From Sciurus carolinensis (Eukaryota; Chordata; Mammalia; Rodentia; Sciuridae), in contig NC_062217.1 of assembly GCF_902686445.1 (NCBI RefSeq), forward strand, positions 81,673,258 through 81,737,257: DNA of 64,000 nt, in the 5' to 3' direction. Of this stretch, positions 1-12,334 are shown piece by piece. The first letter of the stretch is position 1. Every line of letters begins with the position of its first letter. The translations under genes were made by a program, and so were the position numbers. A model generated the notes under the pieces. The model had not been told where the DNA came from. It saw nothing but the letters and a program-made list of their open reading frames with translations, and made no database searches.

Positions 1-519
1 CTCAACATTCTTCAGGCTGTAACTCAATCGTGGGGCTGTAGAAACCCACCAAATGACGGAATGCTGAAGAAAGTGAGCAGAGGGGCCAAGCGGAGAGCCA
101 GTGGTGTGCCCCCAGCAAGAGAAAATCACCCACAGTGAGGAAGGTGGGGGAAATTACTCTCACGTGAATTTTAAGGGTGTTCATGACAGACAAGGAGAAC
201 TGTGGCCAGTTAAAGCAGCAATACAACTAAGAAAATCAACAGCTAGAGAGCATGCCAGGCTGTTCCAGTCTCTGTCTTGAAGGTAACTGGGGTCCCTGAG
301 TCAGACACAGGAAAGGATTTTATTCCTGATTAGCATCTCTCAAAACTACCAGGTGTTTGCAGAGGCAGCTTGAGGAAGGATTCCGTTAACAAGAGAAATA
401 GAGTCAGGTTGACAAGACAGTCCTCGGAAATGCAGTGTCACTAACCAGCACCATCTTCCCTAAAGCCACACGGCACCCCTTACTTTAATAAAAAGAAAAA
501 GTTATAAAGAAGGGTGATC
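1..519. other. unannotated unique sequence
   Basis: I see no gene, RNA or repeat family that I can name. Short ORFs here lack codon structure or splice context. Confidence 0.5.
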
Positions 520-654
520 CTTTGGTCTGGGATGTGACTCAGTGGCAGAGCACTTGCCTAACACATGTGAGGCACTGGGTTCGATCCTTAGCACCACATA
601 AAAGTAAATAAATGAAATAAAGGTATTGTGTCCATCTACAAATAAAAAAACTAA
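520..654 (+). mobile_element. ID-type SINE (tRNA-derived)
   Basis: The body carries a tRNA-like pol III A box (GACTCAGTGGCAGAGC) and B box (GGTTCGATCC), followed by CACCACATA and an A-rich tail. A 14-bp target-site duplication flanks it: AAAGAAGGGTGATC at 506-519 and AAAGAAGGATGATC at 655-668, with one mismatch. This is the ID/tRNA-Ala SINE group common in squirrels. The element is complete but somewhat diverged. Confidence 0.92.
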
Positions 655-668
655 AAAGAAGGATGATC

Positions 669-2189
669 TAATTTTTTAAATGTTTGCTTTTCTTCAGCTA
701 CAATTATGCATAAAAATTGATATGCAGTCATTTTGCCTAAACTTGACTCATTTTTCTTGTACACATCAATCAAGGACTAGACTAAAGTGTTCTTTCTGCC
801 CTGGATTATATCCCAACACTGTCACTTGGTGGGAGAGCACCTCTCTATCTGTTACAGGGTAAACCAGACCGCATCCAAGGCAGTCCGCCCAAAGTCTCCC
901 TCTGTTCCCATCTATTAAGGGTACACAGAATGGAGCAATCTGCTAGGGTTTCTTTCTTTTTTAACATCTAAGATCATCATTTCCACACCTCTTTGGCAAA
1001 TAAACCTTTTGGAGGCGTTTTCAAAGAGCTGTTTACTTTGTTTGGTATGGAGGAAGAAGGTAGAAAGAGAGGCACTAAGTATTCAAATTTAAGGAGGAAA
1101 CAAAACCTGTCCACAGGTTCATACTGGCTCTATTTCTCTTTTTCCAGCAGTAGGGACATGCCATCACGCCATCCTGTAAGCTGTATGGAGGGCTGTGCAG
1201 GACAGCTCCCTGCTGCACACTTCCCTGCATGGACTGAACAACAGGGACCACTGCCCTGCACCCTCAGCAATCAGGGGTGCAGGAATACACACTGCTCGTG
1301 CCATCACCCAAAATACATACCTGTCAACCTCTGCAAGAATTATGAGTATGGAAAAATTAAATATTAAGTGAGGGATCCACAAACATTTAATTTGGCACTC
1401 ATATGGGAAAATTCTAAAACATTAGCACCTATCCTAAATTCACTTTCAAATGCAAGGGTTATAGGATAACAATTTGAAGATGTTTATTTTCATCACACCC
1501 AAACCTTCTGGAGTTCTGGGAGAAAGCAACAAATACTGCCAGAGACTGAGTCACTCCCTACATCCTTAATATTGTCAAACCTGGTTTCTTGGACATGGAT
1601 TTTTTTTTTCTTTTTCTTTTCCAAACAGTTCCCCAACCTTCCAAGGCTCTTTTCTCCAGAAAGTCAGTCTAGAATTTCCAGTTTTCCTGGAGGACCTTGT
1701 AAAAGGAATTAGTCACTTCAATACCAATTATTTCCCTTTCCTCAGAAAAATATACTGAGGTGCACGGTTTGATTGAGTTGCCTGCAGTTAGAATTCTTTG
1801 GGGGCAGAGACTGGTGGCTCATTGAACTGACTCAAACTGAAGCATTCAGTGCTGCTGAGATGAACTTACACCCCCCCGACCACCGCTTCTGTAATTCCTC
1901 CCAAGGAAACCAGGCACCCACACCAAGCACAATCTAAACCCAACTGTCAGGAACTAACAAGATGGCCTGCTGAGATGACTATAACCATGAGTGTAGAAGG
2001 TATCTCCCTGACAAAAGAAGAAGCCCCTCAGTTTACTTTTAAAGAGGGATACAGAAAGTCCTCTGAGGGAGGCTCCAAAACATTCCCCTCTGTTTTCCTC
2101 TGTCCATCTTTGCCCATTGTTCTCTGAACCTCCCATACTGCATCGATGACTCCTACCACCCTGGTCTTGACGATCTTGACTTGAGCCAC
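669..2189. other. unannotated unique sequence
   Basis: No recognisable gene or repeat. An ORF of 124 codons at 993-1367 shows no family resemblance and runs through ordinary composition; I treat it as chance. Confidence 0.45.
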
Positions 2190-2710
2190 GGTCAGTGTGC
2201 CAGGGCTGACACAACCACAAACACAAACTGGGTGGCTTGAAAGAAGTTAATCTCTATTAAACTATAATGGGCTCAAGTAACTGAGATTCCTGAGGCTAAA
2301 AGAACAGAAGTATTTAGTAGTGGGACTTCTAGAGGGTTGAGGGATTAGAAGTGTGAATTCAAAGTATCAGAAGGGCCACACTCCCTCTGAAATAGAACAC
2401 AAGAACCCTTCCTAGCCTCATTCCCACTTCTAGTGATGTGCCGCCAACTCCTCAGTGTGCAGCTGCCGCTGTCTTCAATCTGCCGGACATCTCCTAATCA
2501 TCTCCCTCTCTGTGTGCATCTCTTCTCTTCTTTATAAGAACACCAGCCACTGGATTTAAGGCTCATCTCATTCTAGCATGTCCTCATGTCAACTAATCTG
2601 CAACGACTCCATTTCCTAACAATGTTACATCCTAAAGTACCAGGACTTAGGAATTCAGCCTATCTTTTGGGAGACATGAACAATTCAACCTGCAAAAACC
2701 ATGCAATTAG
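2190..2710 (-). mobile_element. old MaLR/MLT1-like LTR, antisense
   Basis: The plus strand reads like the reverse complement of an MLT1/MST-class LTR. It has an ACTGGGTGGCTTGAA stretch at its left end (2226-2240), TTTATAAGAACACCAG near the middle (2531-2546) and a TTCAACCTGCAA right end (about 2685-2696). It is heavily diverged and lacks clear termini, so the subfamily is not assigned. Confidence 0.55.
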
Positions 2711-3112
2711 CAGAGTGACACACAGAAGATTACACACAAAACTTCCTGCTTTTTCCATTGCTGCCTGTCTTAATAACACCTGTCCTGTTCTGAAAATATG
2801 TTTTTTTCCCTAAGCCACTGACGACTCACCCTCTAGTCAGGTTTTTTTGTTTGACCTCCCTGTCTAGCCATCCTGGAGTTCATATATACTGACACTGTCC
2901 TAATCCCCCTGACTTTCTGTGATCTCTATTTTTTTTTCAAGTCCACAGTTAACACTATGGTCTCAACTCACATTCTCAGTCTATAGAGCATCAAAGGAAA
3001 AAGAAATTAACAATGTCAATGGTCTCATCTGAATACCACTTGACCAGGTGACAGGTAACCTAAACCCAGCCCTCTTCTCATCTTTCACACTTACCACCTA
3101 CTTTCAGAGAAG

Positions 3113-3240
3113 TCATTCATTCATTTATTTGCTTGTTCACTCCAAAGAATATTTTAGGAGTACTCACTGCATGCTAGTAGGCATTTGATTTATGTTCAGG
3201 ATTCCAAGATGTAACTGTGCTGGTAGAATTGAGAGTGTGT
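3113..3240 (+). repeat. L2/MIR-like 3' end fragment
   Basis: The run of ATTCATTCATTTATT, then ACTCACTGCATGCTAG and a 'GGATTCCAAGATG' ending follows the layout of the L2 3' end (CAT-rich start, 'TGTGCCAGGCAC' core, 'GGATACAA' end). It is ancient and degraded. Confidence 0.5.
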
Positions 3241-3302
3241 CAGGAATATGAACAAATAAGTTTAATAAGTTCAGGAATATGAACAAATAACTCTACTAAG
3301 TT
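3241..3302 (+). repeat. 31-bp tandem duplication
   Basis: Two adjacent 31-bp units (3241-3271 and 3272-3302) both begin CAGGAATATGAACAAATAA and end TAAGTT. They differ at a few positions. The unit lies directly after an L2-like fragment. Confidence 0.85.
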
Positions 3303-3905
3303 CCCAGGCCATAAGAGAAGCAGGTAAGGAAACTATGGATGCATCTAGGAAGACCTGACATCAAAGGAAATTAAATAGCATTATATGCCCCAGGAGTCAA
3401 TTCCTGGCCTTCTTCTAATGCTATACTTTTGTCTTCCTGATAGTATTCTATTCCAAAATCTCAAACTGGTTGTTAACTCCCAACTCCAGCCTCAGTATTT
3501 TCTCTATGATTACAACTGGAATTTCCTCTTGCCATTTTCTATCAGGATGTTCCAGTAGCATCAGGAATTCAACAAAAATAAAACAAAGGCCATCACCCTG
3601 ATTTCTAATCTTTCCCTATAAACCCCCTTCAGTTGATTTTACCACCATTTCTCAGTCATTTGAACTTTGAATCCTGGTGTCTTTCCTAACCCTTCCTTCT
3701 CTCCATCTCACTGCCTTTCCCCCAACATGTCATTTTAAAACTCTAACTAGAAACCTTTCTATCTGTTGTCTCCCTAATTTTTTCATTCCCATGGCTTGAT
3801 TAGTGTTTGCATCAATTCATAGTGACTATTGTAAAGACATTCTCACTGGGTTATCTACCTAAAAATGTAAACCCGCTGCTACTCAGCTTACAAATAAGCT
3901 GCATT
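3303..3905. other. unannotated unique sequence
   Basis: No recognisable gene, RNA or named repeat in this stretch. Confidence 0.45.
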
Positions 3906-4062
3906 CTGATACCACATAACAGCTTATTAAGTGCTTTCACAATCATAACTTTGCATCCCTACATTTGCCTGTAGTGATAGGTAGAACAAGCAACAGTCTT
4001 GGAAGTTACAAGTGACTTGCCCAAAGTCACAGAGAAAGTGAATACAGTAACTACAATTCTTC
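3905..4062 (+). repeat. MIR SINE fragment
   Basis: The segment ends with GTGACTTGCCCAAAGTCACAG, the conserved core of mammal-wide MIR elements, followed by degraded 3' sequence. Upstream text matches the MIR left part only weakly. Confidence 0.65.
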
Positions 4063-5408
4063 CCTGGGTATAATTTCAAATGTAAAGCTCCACAGTCATA
4101 CTGCTGCCAAAGTCATCTTCCCAAAGAACAGTCCAGATACCAAGTCTGCACAAAATGTGTGCTCAAAAGCAAGCAACCTGGGCAACATCTTCCAGAGATG
4201 AGAGGCATGGAAGTTCCTCTGTTTATCTCCACCAGCCCTGGCCTCTTGCCCTAGAATAATGCCCATAGGCACTACTCTCAGGGCCAGGTCAGATTGTAGT
4301 GCAGTGCCAGAAGCTAACCCAGCAGTATTTGCTTTGGCACTTTGGGTCAAGGTAATTCAATCAACTTAACAGATCTCCCATAGGGCTTTTGACTTCCATA
4401 AATTCAGCAATACTCCTGGCCACATCTTCTACCTGCTGCCAGCACAACACTAAGAACCTCGGCCTTTCTCCCCAGCTACTTTTTGCCTCTTTCATTCTGT
4501 TGCTGAAATTCCCACCCAAGGCATAGAAATCTGTTAAGTACCAACTGGATAACAATTCAACTTGATCAGCCCAAACTTCTGCCCACAGGAAACAAATGTT
4601 CAGTAGGAATCTATTAATCATCGAGTGCTTCTTAGGGAAAATGGAATGCTAAGTTCTCATCAGAAACTACTTGTGCTGCCATTACACTATCTGCTGTACC
4701 CTATGGGATCCCAAAGCTATCATGAGACATCTTTCATTCATCTTAAACTTCTGAAACTCCTGCATTCTTGGAATCATTAAAATTTGTCTTTTTCTAAAGA
4801 AACAACTTGTCTTATGACCTTTTAATTTTTTATCTTCCTCCCTCCACTCTTCAATTCTCTCATTTGCACCACATCATCACCATATTGACCTCTAGATTCC
4901 ATCTTTCCTCCCTCTGAAGTCCACACCATTCACTAATACTCTTGTTCCCATCTTTCTTACAATTACCAAATCGATTCTTTCATGTTCTCTTTATGAGGAC
5001 AGAGGAAGCAGAAGATATCTGAATTCAAATATAGACTGAAGACCAAGAGAAGACACTTACCTGTCTAAACCTAAAAGAGACTTCAGGTCACCTGTCATTC
5101 TCCCATTGCCCATTATCCAATTTGTACTTCACAAGACCAAGATTTTCTAAACTCCCTAAACAGATCACATTTGCATGCTCTCCTGAACTACCTTTTCCCT
5201 CCTTGTGCTGTGCCTAAATGTCATGCATTCTTCAGAAAGGAACTGACTATCTTCTACTACCCAAGTCTCCATGAGCAACAATGTATTTTCTGACTACCTT
5301 CTATGTCCCCTCTGTTTAATATTATATTTAGTCCATACAGATAGCAAGATTTGAAGAGGATTGGAAGCCAAGCTAAGAAGTTCACCTTTAAATTCTTAAA
5401 ATAATTTG
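4063..5408. other. unannotated unique sequence
   Basis: Two ORFs of 84 and 86 codons exist on the minus strand at 4096-4621 but neither resembles a known family. I see no gene or repeat that I can name. Confidence 0.45.
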
Positions 5409-5861
5409 TGTTATGGTTAGGAGATGAGGTGTCCCCCAAAAAACTCATGTGATAGACAATGCAGGAAAGTTCAGAGATTAAATCATTATCATATAAGAGC
5501 TGTAACCTAATCAGTAAGTTAATTCATTTGATGGTTCAATAATCTGAATGAATTACCAGGTGGTAACTATAGACCGGTGGAGTATGCCTAGAAGAAGTAA
5601 GCCACTGGGGATATACTATTGGGAATTATATTTTATTCCTGGATCCTTGCTCTCTTTCTCTGCTTCCTGGCTATCTTGAGCTAAATAGCTTTTTTCTGCC
5701 ATACCCTTCTGCCATTATGTTCTGCCTAACCCGGAGCCCAGAGCAATGGAATCAACTAACCTTGGACTGAACCTCTGAATCTGTGAGCCAAAATAAATTT
5801 CCTCCTGTAAGTTGTTCTTGTCAGGTATTTTGGTCACAGTGATGAAAAGCTGACTGATGTA
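5409..5861 (+). mobile_element. solitary MaLR-type LTR (squirrel family A)
   Basis: This starts TGTTATGGTTAGGAG and ends with CACAGTGATGAAAAGCTGACTGATGTA. Internal marks are GATGTGTCCCCCAAAA-like text near the left end, TTCTGCC(T)..CCCAGAGCAATGGA, an AATAAA at about 5792-5797 and TTGTTCTTGTCAGGTATTTTGG. The same family occurs at 25,983 and 39,371. The arrangement (TG start, late AATAAA, GT-rich tail with 'CACAG..GG' end) is that of ERVL-MaLR LTRs. The flanks ATTTG and ATTAG are a possible degraded 5-bp target duplication. No internal coding region adjoins it. Confidence 0.7.
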
Positions 5862-5889
5862 ATTAGGAAACTGGTTTAAGGGTCTAGAT

Positions 5890-6055
5890 CCACATTGTCC
5901 AGCAGAACTTTCTATAATGATGGGAATGTTCTACACTGTCCACAGGAGGCTACTAACACTTGAAAAGTGGCTAAAACAACTAAGGAACTAAAATCTTAGT
6001 CTAACAATAATTAATGTAAATTGAAATAGTCACACATAACTAGTGGAGATTGCAA
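5890..6055. mobile_element. MER-type nonautonomous DNA transposon (hAT-like), copy 1
   Basis: The left end reads CACATTGTCCAGCAGAAC and the body has TAATTAATGTAAATTGAAATAG and 'ACTTGAAAAGTGGCTA'. Homologous copies lie at 36,670-36,865 and 62,580-62,745, which share the 'ACATGTGGCTA..TTTAAATTTAA' layout. This looks like the well-known mammalian MER group with near-palindromic ends; the exact subfamily is uncertain. Confidence 0.5.
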
Positions 6056-8747
6056 CAGGTAGCAGAGTTATAGATTAGTTGATGTCACAAAGAAAGTTTT
6101 ACAAAGATGAGTCAAATCCAGGAGGACAGAAGACAGCAATGGAGGGTGTACAGAAAGAGAAGCCAGGTATGAGTCCCTGGCAGCAATCTGGGCAGGAGAA
6201 TTCCCTTTTTCTGGAAAGAAGAAAGAAATTAGTCTATCACAAGTGACTAGGAAAAGAAAGAAAGGGGGAAAGAAGGAGTCAATTTCCTAAATCCCTTCAA
6301 AAAAAAACAAGATTATAGAACACAGAACACTTTTTTATTTGGAAGTCTTTAACTTAACAAATTGGGGATTTCCTAATGAATAGCTCTATCAACCAGAGAT
6401 TTTGATCCCCTACTAACATGTTTACACTTTTCATCAAGTCATACACAAAGATATTTACTTTTCAGAGAGAATATACAACATGTAAAATAATAACTTAATA
6501 TACTTCAATATTTTCCTTCCCACTTCAGCAAAACGCAAACCTTTTACTTAGGCACACATAAAAACCATAGATTTCCAATGAAGCATGGAGAGGCTGGTAC
6601 AGATAGGAGGGTACTATGATATGTTCATGTAAACTGAAATGTGCTGCCAGACAATGACTAGACCATCCTGAAGCAGATTCTCTGAATAGATTAGATCCTG
6701 CACTTCTGCACAAAGCCCTGAAATTGCTTTGTTGTTTTCTTACCATCTTCCTGTTCTTATGAAGGTGTAAACCTTCCCAGTACAACTCAAGTAAAGAAGA
6801 GAGCTACCTAGTATAACAAAAATAGAAATATATAATTCAGAGAGAACAACAACAACAACAACAAAAATCTAGCTTTCCCATACTCAAATACCTGTGAACA
6901 TCACAGACATTCAAAGATACCCATGCTTATATGGTCAAGTTAGAAACACACTCCTTAATTGGAAATTCCAATTCTCCAATTTGTCCCATGAATCCAATTT
7001 TTTGTTTGAAAGTACTACCTGTCTCTTGATGCAAATCCAAAGAACAAAGTCCATACTATAAAAATGGCATTGCTGCCATTCCAAAAATTTTGTCCTATTA
7101 GACTCTTAAGGCTCTTCCACACCTAGTCCATCTATTCACCTTTACAAAACTCAATGCTAACAATCCTAAAATACACTCAGGCAAACGCCTGGAGCTTCGA
7201 GATGAAGGGAATGAGAAAAAGCAAGATAATCCCTACTTGTATCCAGAATGCATCTACCACAAAACAGAGAAGACAAAAAAACAGAGCAAGGGATTTGTCC
7301 TATTAGTCTTATACTCATTTGACGACTGCAATATGCTCTTGAACTACTCAGAAACATGACCAGTGAACTTGATATGGTCAAAGCTCACCAGAGAAGTGAT
7401 CTTTTGGAGGCAAGTAGAAAATAATCTGAATGTTATTAATCTGAAGTTATGAACAACTTCAACACATCCTCAGAGAAGCAGAAATGGAAAAGACCCCCTC
7501 ACAGGGAACCCTTTCAAGTTTTTCAATATTTAAAGGACATGGCCAACAAACCTCAGAAGCATTAAAGGCCAGTTCATTTCAACTAATTCCAGAGTACAAA
7601 TGACCAGGTTTGGGGGCCTGAAACTGACTGGAAAGGAACAACACTTACATAAAGATGCGTAATTTATAAAAGACCTGATTTGCATACTTACTCCCACACA
7701 TAGTTGAAGACAAGAAAAAAAAAAAGCATCTAAGAGAATGTGATAGGTCCCCACAGAACAGATTTAGTCTTGTGGGCACACATCTGGACCCTCAACAGGA
7801 GTCTGGAAAGGGCACTTCGGCCAGGATGAAAGTGTTCATGATAACATAAAAAGGGGCAGGTCTGGCGGTTTCTGTGAGTGCAGAAACATTATTTTGGGCC
7901 AGAAAATAGAAATCCTTGCATGGCTGGTTTTTAACTTTAGACACCAACACCATGAAAATTCCTAGACCATTTCTAAGTTTCATGCTTATGGCAGGATACA
8001 GTCCTGGCAGACCCAAGACCAAACAGGACTCCATAATCACAACCATGCAACTGAGTTTCCTCTGCTGAACCACAAAACATAGCTTGTTTAAAGCATTAGT
8101 TTAATGATGACAAAGCAGCATATGGACTATTTAATTTTCACCAAACATTCTGTACCATCTTTCACTTACTTCCCCTAAAATTGTGTTCTTTTCATCCTGT
8201 CCCTATGTGAAATCAAGTATAACTAGGACCACACAGGCAAACAAGATTATGAACATATCTCCTGAATTAGTGGATACTTTTTATAAGTTAGTTCAATGGC
8301 TTCCTTGCTTGGTGTCTCCTCCCTACCTCTCTCCTTTCCTTGTGTCTTCATCCACTGCTATGAATTGTCCTTTATCAGCCTAAACCATCTTCCTTAGTCA
8401 CCAACAGTTGTTCTGATGAGATGTGGAAGTTTATGATCAGATTTGTTTCTGGGGCAGAAAGAAACAAGCTCAGTAGAGGAACAAAGCAGGATACACAGGG
8501 AAGAATCAATGCCAGTTTGGAAAATAAAAAATTGAGGTAAATTAGTTGGTAGGGTTGTATGATTTTTAGTATTATATTTGTTAAAATATTTTTAGCTTCT
8601 ATTGTTACAATCTCACTGGTATTATATTTTCTAGGATTGGAGTGAGGAGATTAAATTTCACATGTGATAGACTGAAATCAGTCTGCTTTATAACTATACC
8701 AGTTGGTCTCATTTGCTACATCCTAGTAAGCTTCTTGTAACCTATCC
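6056..8747. other. unannotated sequence with a small (CAA)n
   Basis: The only simple repeat noted is (CAA)n at about 6847-6865. Several ORFs of 60-93 codons on the minus strand show no family signal. No gene, RNA or datable repeat recognised. Confidence 0.45.
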
Positions 8748-8762
8748 AGGATCTTTATGATC

Positions 8763-8960
8763 TTTTTTAGAAAAATTTTAATGTGTTCTTTTTAGTTATA
8801 CCTGACAATAGAATGTATCTTCATATATTATACAAACATGGAATATAACTTATTCTACTTAGGATCCCATTCTTGTGGTTGTACATGATGTGGAGTTTCA
8901 CTGGTCATGTATTCATATATAACATAGGAAAGTTATATCTGATTCATTCTACTATCTTTC
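8763..8960 (-). mobile_element. 5'-truncated L1 3' end, antisense, with TSD
   Basis: The plus strand shows a T-rich start followed by TTCTTTTTAGTTATACCTGAC and CTTGTGGTTGTACATGATGT, the reverse complement of the squirrel L1 3' end. A 15-bp duplication brackets it: AGGATCTTTATGATC at 8748-8762 and AGGATCTTTGCGATC at 8961-8975. Only about 200 bp of the element was inserted, a typical severely 5'-truncated retrotransposition. Confidence 0.85.
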
Positions 8961-8975
8961 AGGATCTTTGCGATC

Positions 8976-10665
8976 ATAAGCAAGAATTATGAAGTAGAAA
9001 TCCACATTAATCCATAGAATATCATCAGTATTCACTGCTATAACTTCTAGAGAACTCTGCTGAGAGTGCAATCTAAAAACCACAGGAACAGTGAGAGGTG
9101 AAGACAGCATTGTGCCCCTCCATTCTCTCCTCTTCCATCCTCAGAGGAAAGAGGCCAGAGTGGAATGGAGAAGCAACCGTAACTAGGGAATCCTGTCATT
9201 TTTCAGTCAAATATACAATTCATAGTTTCATTCTGAAGAAGGAAGCTGCAAAGATTATTTCCAAGGAATACTGACCATTAAAAACTACCACGGAACAAAG
9301 ACTTTTGTCTTCAGGCCGTTCCTTACCTCTTTTCCACCAATGCCTTATATTATTCACATTTCCCAAAGTCTCTCACACCACTCAAGCCTATCTACTCACA
9401 CTCTGTAATTGCCTCCTTCTTCCTCTGTAACCCAGTCTCTTCTGGGCTTAAATAAGCATGTTCCTAAAATATTTTAATAGCTATCATATGCAAGGAAAAT
9501 TAGATGGCATATATTAGCTCAAAAAAATAGAACTGGGCTCAAAAAGTACTGCACAGATTCTCACCCTGTCTCAGCATCAAATTCATCACTACTCCAACAG
9601 GAGTGAAGCCAGCACCTGGGCACTGGGAGAGATAGCTCTAGAAATGTTACAGACTAAACCAATTCTGAGAAGGAAGAAAATAAGTGGCAGCTACAATTAG
9701 AACTTGGGAAGTGAGAAAGAGAAAGTGCCCTGTTGTTTAAAAAACAAAGGCACACATTTGAAAGAACCACTTCTTGGAGATTTTAATTGAACTCCCCTTA
9801 ACAAAGGTGTTCAAAAAGAATAACTTCCTGTCCTGAAAGAAATGGGAAGATTCTGCTAGTGTGACAACACACTGTAGTGATGCCACAAGAGACGTAGTTG
9901 TTTAGAGAAAAGCCAATGATACCGTAGGCTGAAAACAAGACCTAAGACAGCTTCTCTACAGTGGCTTGGAAGGACAAGCTTGAATGGAGTCAGAATGTCC
10001 CTGGGCATCCTACATTGCCTGGTAGGAAAAACCAGTCTTCAAACGAAAGTATACAAAGAAACAGAGGGAAAAGAAAAGAAAAAATACATTAGAGAATGAG
10101 AGGCAGGCACTGGCTCCAAGTCAGTACCCAAGCAAGGTGGAAACTGGCTACAGTATCCCCCACTGCGCAAAAGAGCACCTGCTACCTTATCTTTCCAGGG
10201 ACCACAAGCACAGGTGCAGCAAGACACATAATAGAACTGTCAGTAGGAAATGGATTAAACAGACTTTCCAGTAATGAAACTGATGAGCGATCAGCACATC
10301 ATAGGCCAAGCCTTCAGTGTCAGTGACCCAGTGAGAGCTGGGTAATAGCAACTTGTGACTTCAAGAGGAAACTTTAGAAGAAATCATGCACAAAAGCAAA
10401 CACTTGGATGCAAGGAGATCTGTGAGTTTCTAATTAAGGCTTCAGGAATAACATCTTCTAAGATATGAAGTGTTGCTACCTGTTTTCCTTCCAGGAAGCC
10501 AAAGGAAAACAAGCTAAGGGCTCTCCCAATCAGACTCGGTAAAATTCATTCAAACTTAAAATCACATTTGTGTTAATAATACTGGTGTGCCAAAAAAAAG
10601 GTTATGTTTCTAAAATATGATAAACTACTTTCATTTTATATAGTTACACTTAAATACTCACTTAC
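8976..10665. other. unannotated unique sequence
   Basis: No gene, RNA or named repeat recognised. Overlapping small ORFs at 10,039-10,326 on both strands are chance. Confidence 0.45.
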
Positions 10666-10669
10666 TTGG

Positions 10670-10830
10670 CAAACATTAGTAAACATTTAAAACAGTAGGC
10701 ATTGTGCCAAGAAATTCAGAGAATGAAGAAAAGAACCAATGTATGCAATCCTCATATATCTTAAAGTCTAATAGAAGAAAAAGGACATGTACCAAAATAA
10801 CTACAATTCAAGAAACTAAAGTGTTAATAC
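10670..10830 (+). repeat. L2 fragment
   Basis: The order 'GTAGGCATTGTGCCAAG..AATTCAG', then 'ATATCTTAAAGTCTAATAG' and 'GACATGTACCAAAATAACTACAATTCA' parallels the L2 3' end (size, 'caaggagcttacagtctag' and 'acaaataattacaat' parts). It is strongly degraded. Confidence 0.5.
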
Positions 10831-10867
10831 CTAATACAGAAGTAAAGTCAAGTAACAAGGAATTTTT

Positions 10868-10985
10868 AAGTTTATTTTGCTTTCAATTGACACATAATAT
10901 CTTATCTATTTATGGGGTACAGTGTGATGTTTTAGTACATGTATACATTGTATAATGAGAAAATAAGGGTATTTTCCTTCTTAAT
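10868..10985 (-). repeat. old L1M 3' end fragment, antisense
   Basis: TTGACACATAATATCTTATC followed by TATTTATGGGGTACAGTGTG and GTACATGTATACATTGTAT is a common text in the ancient mammalian L1M 3' region. No TSD could be seen. Confidence 0.6.
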
Positions 10986-11270
10986 CCCCTAGGACTAGAA
11001 GAGTTGATATCTAGGCTCCCTTTTGAGAAACAGGAGATAAACATAAAATGAAAATAAGGTGATGAAGGGGACAAGGAAAAAAGGAAAGCAGAGAATAAAG
11101 ACCTCTGATTTATACCAAGGTCAGGTGTCTGACTCAGTTTAGTGGGAACAGAAAGGAATAGAATAGGAATTGGTGAGAAATGAGACTGCAAAAGTAGACC
11201 CAGATAGACTATGGAACATCCTGAAGTTGAGTTCCAGAAGTTGAGGTTTCATTTTAAAAGTATTAAAATA

Positions 11271-11272
<2 letters not shown>

Positions 11273-11321
<49 letters not shown>
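11273..11321. repeat. (GT)n microsatellite
   Basis: About 24 uninterrupted TG dinucleotides. The 125-codon minus-strand ORF crossing it (11,139-11,516) is an artefact of the repeat, giving a poly(His-Thr) stretch. Confidence 0.97.
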
Positions 11322-11323
<2 letters not shown>

Positions 11324-11675
11324 GTGACCATATCAAAGCAATTCTTTGAAAACTCGATTCAGGATGGAACACTGAAGTGTGGAGAGGAATGGGGCCCAAA
11401 GCCACAGTGAATATGCAGGTGGAATGCCAAGGAGAATCCAGAGAGAAACCTTCAGCAAAAGGGAAGGAGACCAGGACATTCCCCCCAGACTCAAGCCAGG
11501 CCTGCAGCCTGGACATAGCGCAAGAGGCTGCTATGCAGACCAGCTTGATTCAATATTCCCAGGCAGGAAAACAGTCTTAGGTTCTGAAAAGTTGCTTGAT
11601 AATAGCATGTTTCAATAGAATATTAGCACTCATATTTCTTTAAAGTGGGAATATCTTCCTCCAAAAACTAATTGT

Positions 11676-11812
11676 GGGGCTGGGATTGTAGCTCAGTGAT
11701 AAAGCACTTGCCTAGCATATGTGAGGCACTGTGTTCAATTCTCAGCACCACATACAAATAAATAAAATAAAGGTATTATGTCCATCTACAACTAAAAATA
11801 TTTTTAAAAAAG
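11676..11812 (+). mobile_element. ID-type SINE
   Basis: GGGGCTGGGATTGTAGCTCA opens the element. A box (TAGCTCAGTGATAAAGC), B-box region (GTTCAATTC), CACCACATA and the 'AAAGGTATTATGTCCATCTA' 3' part follow, then an A-rich tail. The flanking CTAATTG and CTAATTA are a possible short TSD. Confidence 0.92.
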
Positions 11813-12334
11813 CTAATTACCAAGTGACCTCACAGAGGTGACAGTTGCACAACATTGCAAAAGCACTAATTATTACTAACTTGTTCATTTTAAAAGTGTT
11901 AATTTTGTTTTACATGAATTTCACCTCAATAACAAAACGCTAGGAAAAAAGTAATTACCTCTAATTTTGTTTTCATCCTGCTATTGGTAAAGAAAACAAC
12001 AAACAAACAAAAAACCAAAGCTTATTCCCTATAAGAAGGGACTGATTAAAATTAACCTTTCTAAAGACAGAAAGCAGTTGTTTTGCATTCTCTTAGCTTG
12101 CCTGTACTCAGAAAATCTTAATCGGTTGCAAATCTGTCTTGGAGTTTTACTTCCTGATCCTAATGTCTCTGAAACCAGAATTAAAGGCATGTCTGTTTGT
12201 CATAGTGCCCACTGGTATCTTCAAGAGAATCAGAATTGAACATATATAACAAAGGGGGGGAGACACCAAAAATACTCGTTTTTAACCCTCTCGTCAGATC
12301 AAATAATTGTTATTATAATTAACCCCTATGTGAT
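11813..12334. other. unannotated unique sequence
   Basis: No gene or named repeat recognised. Confidence 0.45.

Noticed and set aside
993..1367. 124-codon plus ORF as a possible gene
   Set aside because: No family resemblance, no splice sites or promoter signals recognised, and an overlapping minus ORF. Chance is expected at this length in 64 kb.
11139..11516. 125-codon minus ORF
   Set aside because: It crosses the (GT)n microsatellite, which gives a poly(His-Thr) tract. It is an artefact of the repeat.
520..11812. The ID SINEs as functional tRNA genes
   Set aside because: They keep A and B boxes but cannot form a full tRNA, have A-rich tails, and are flanked by TSDs. They are SINEs.
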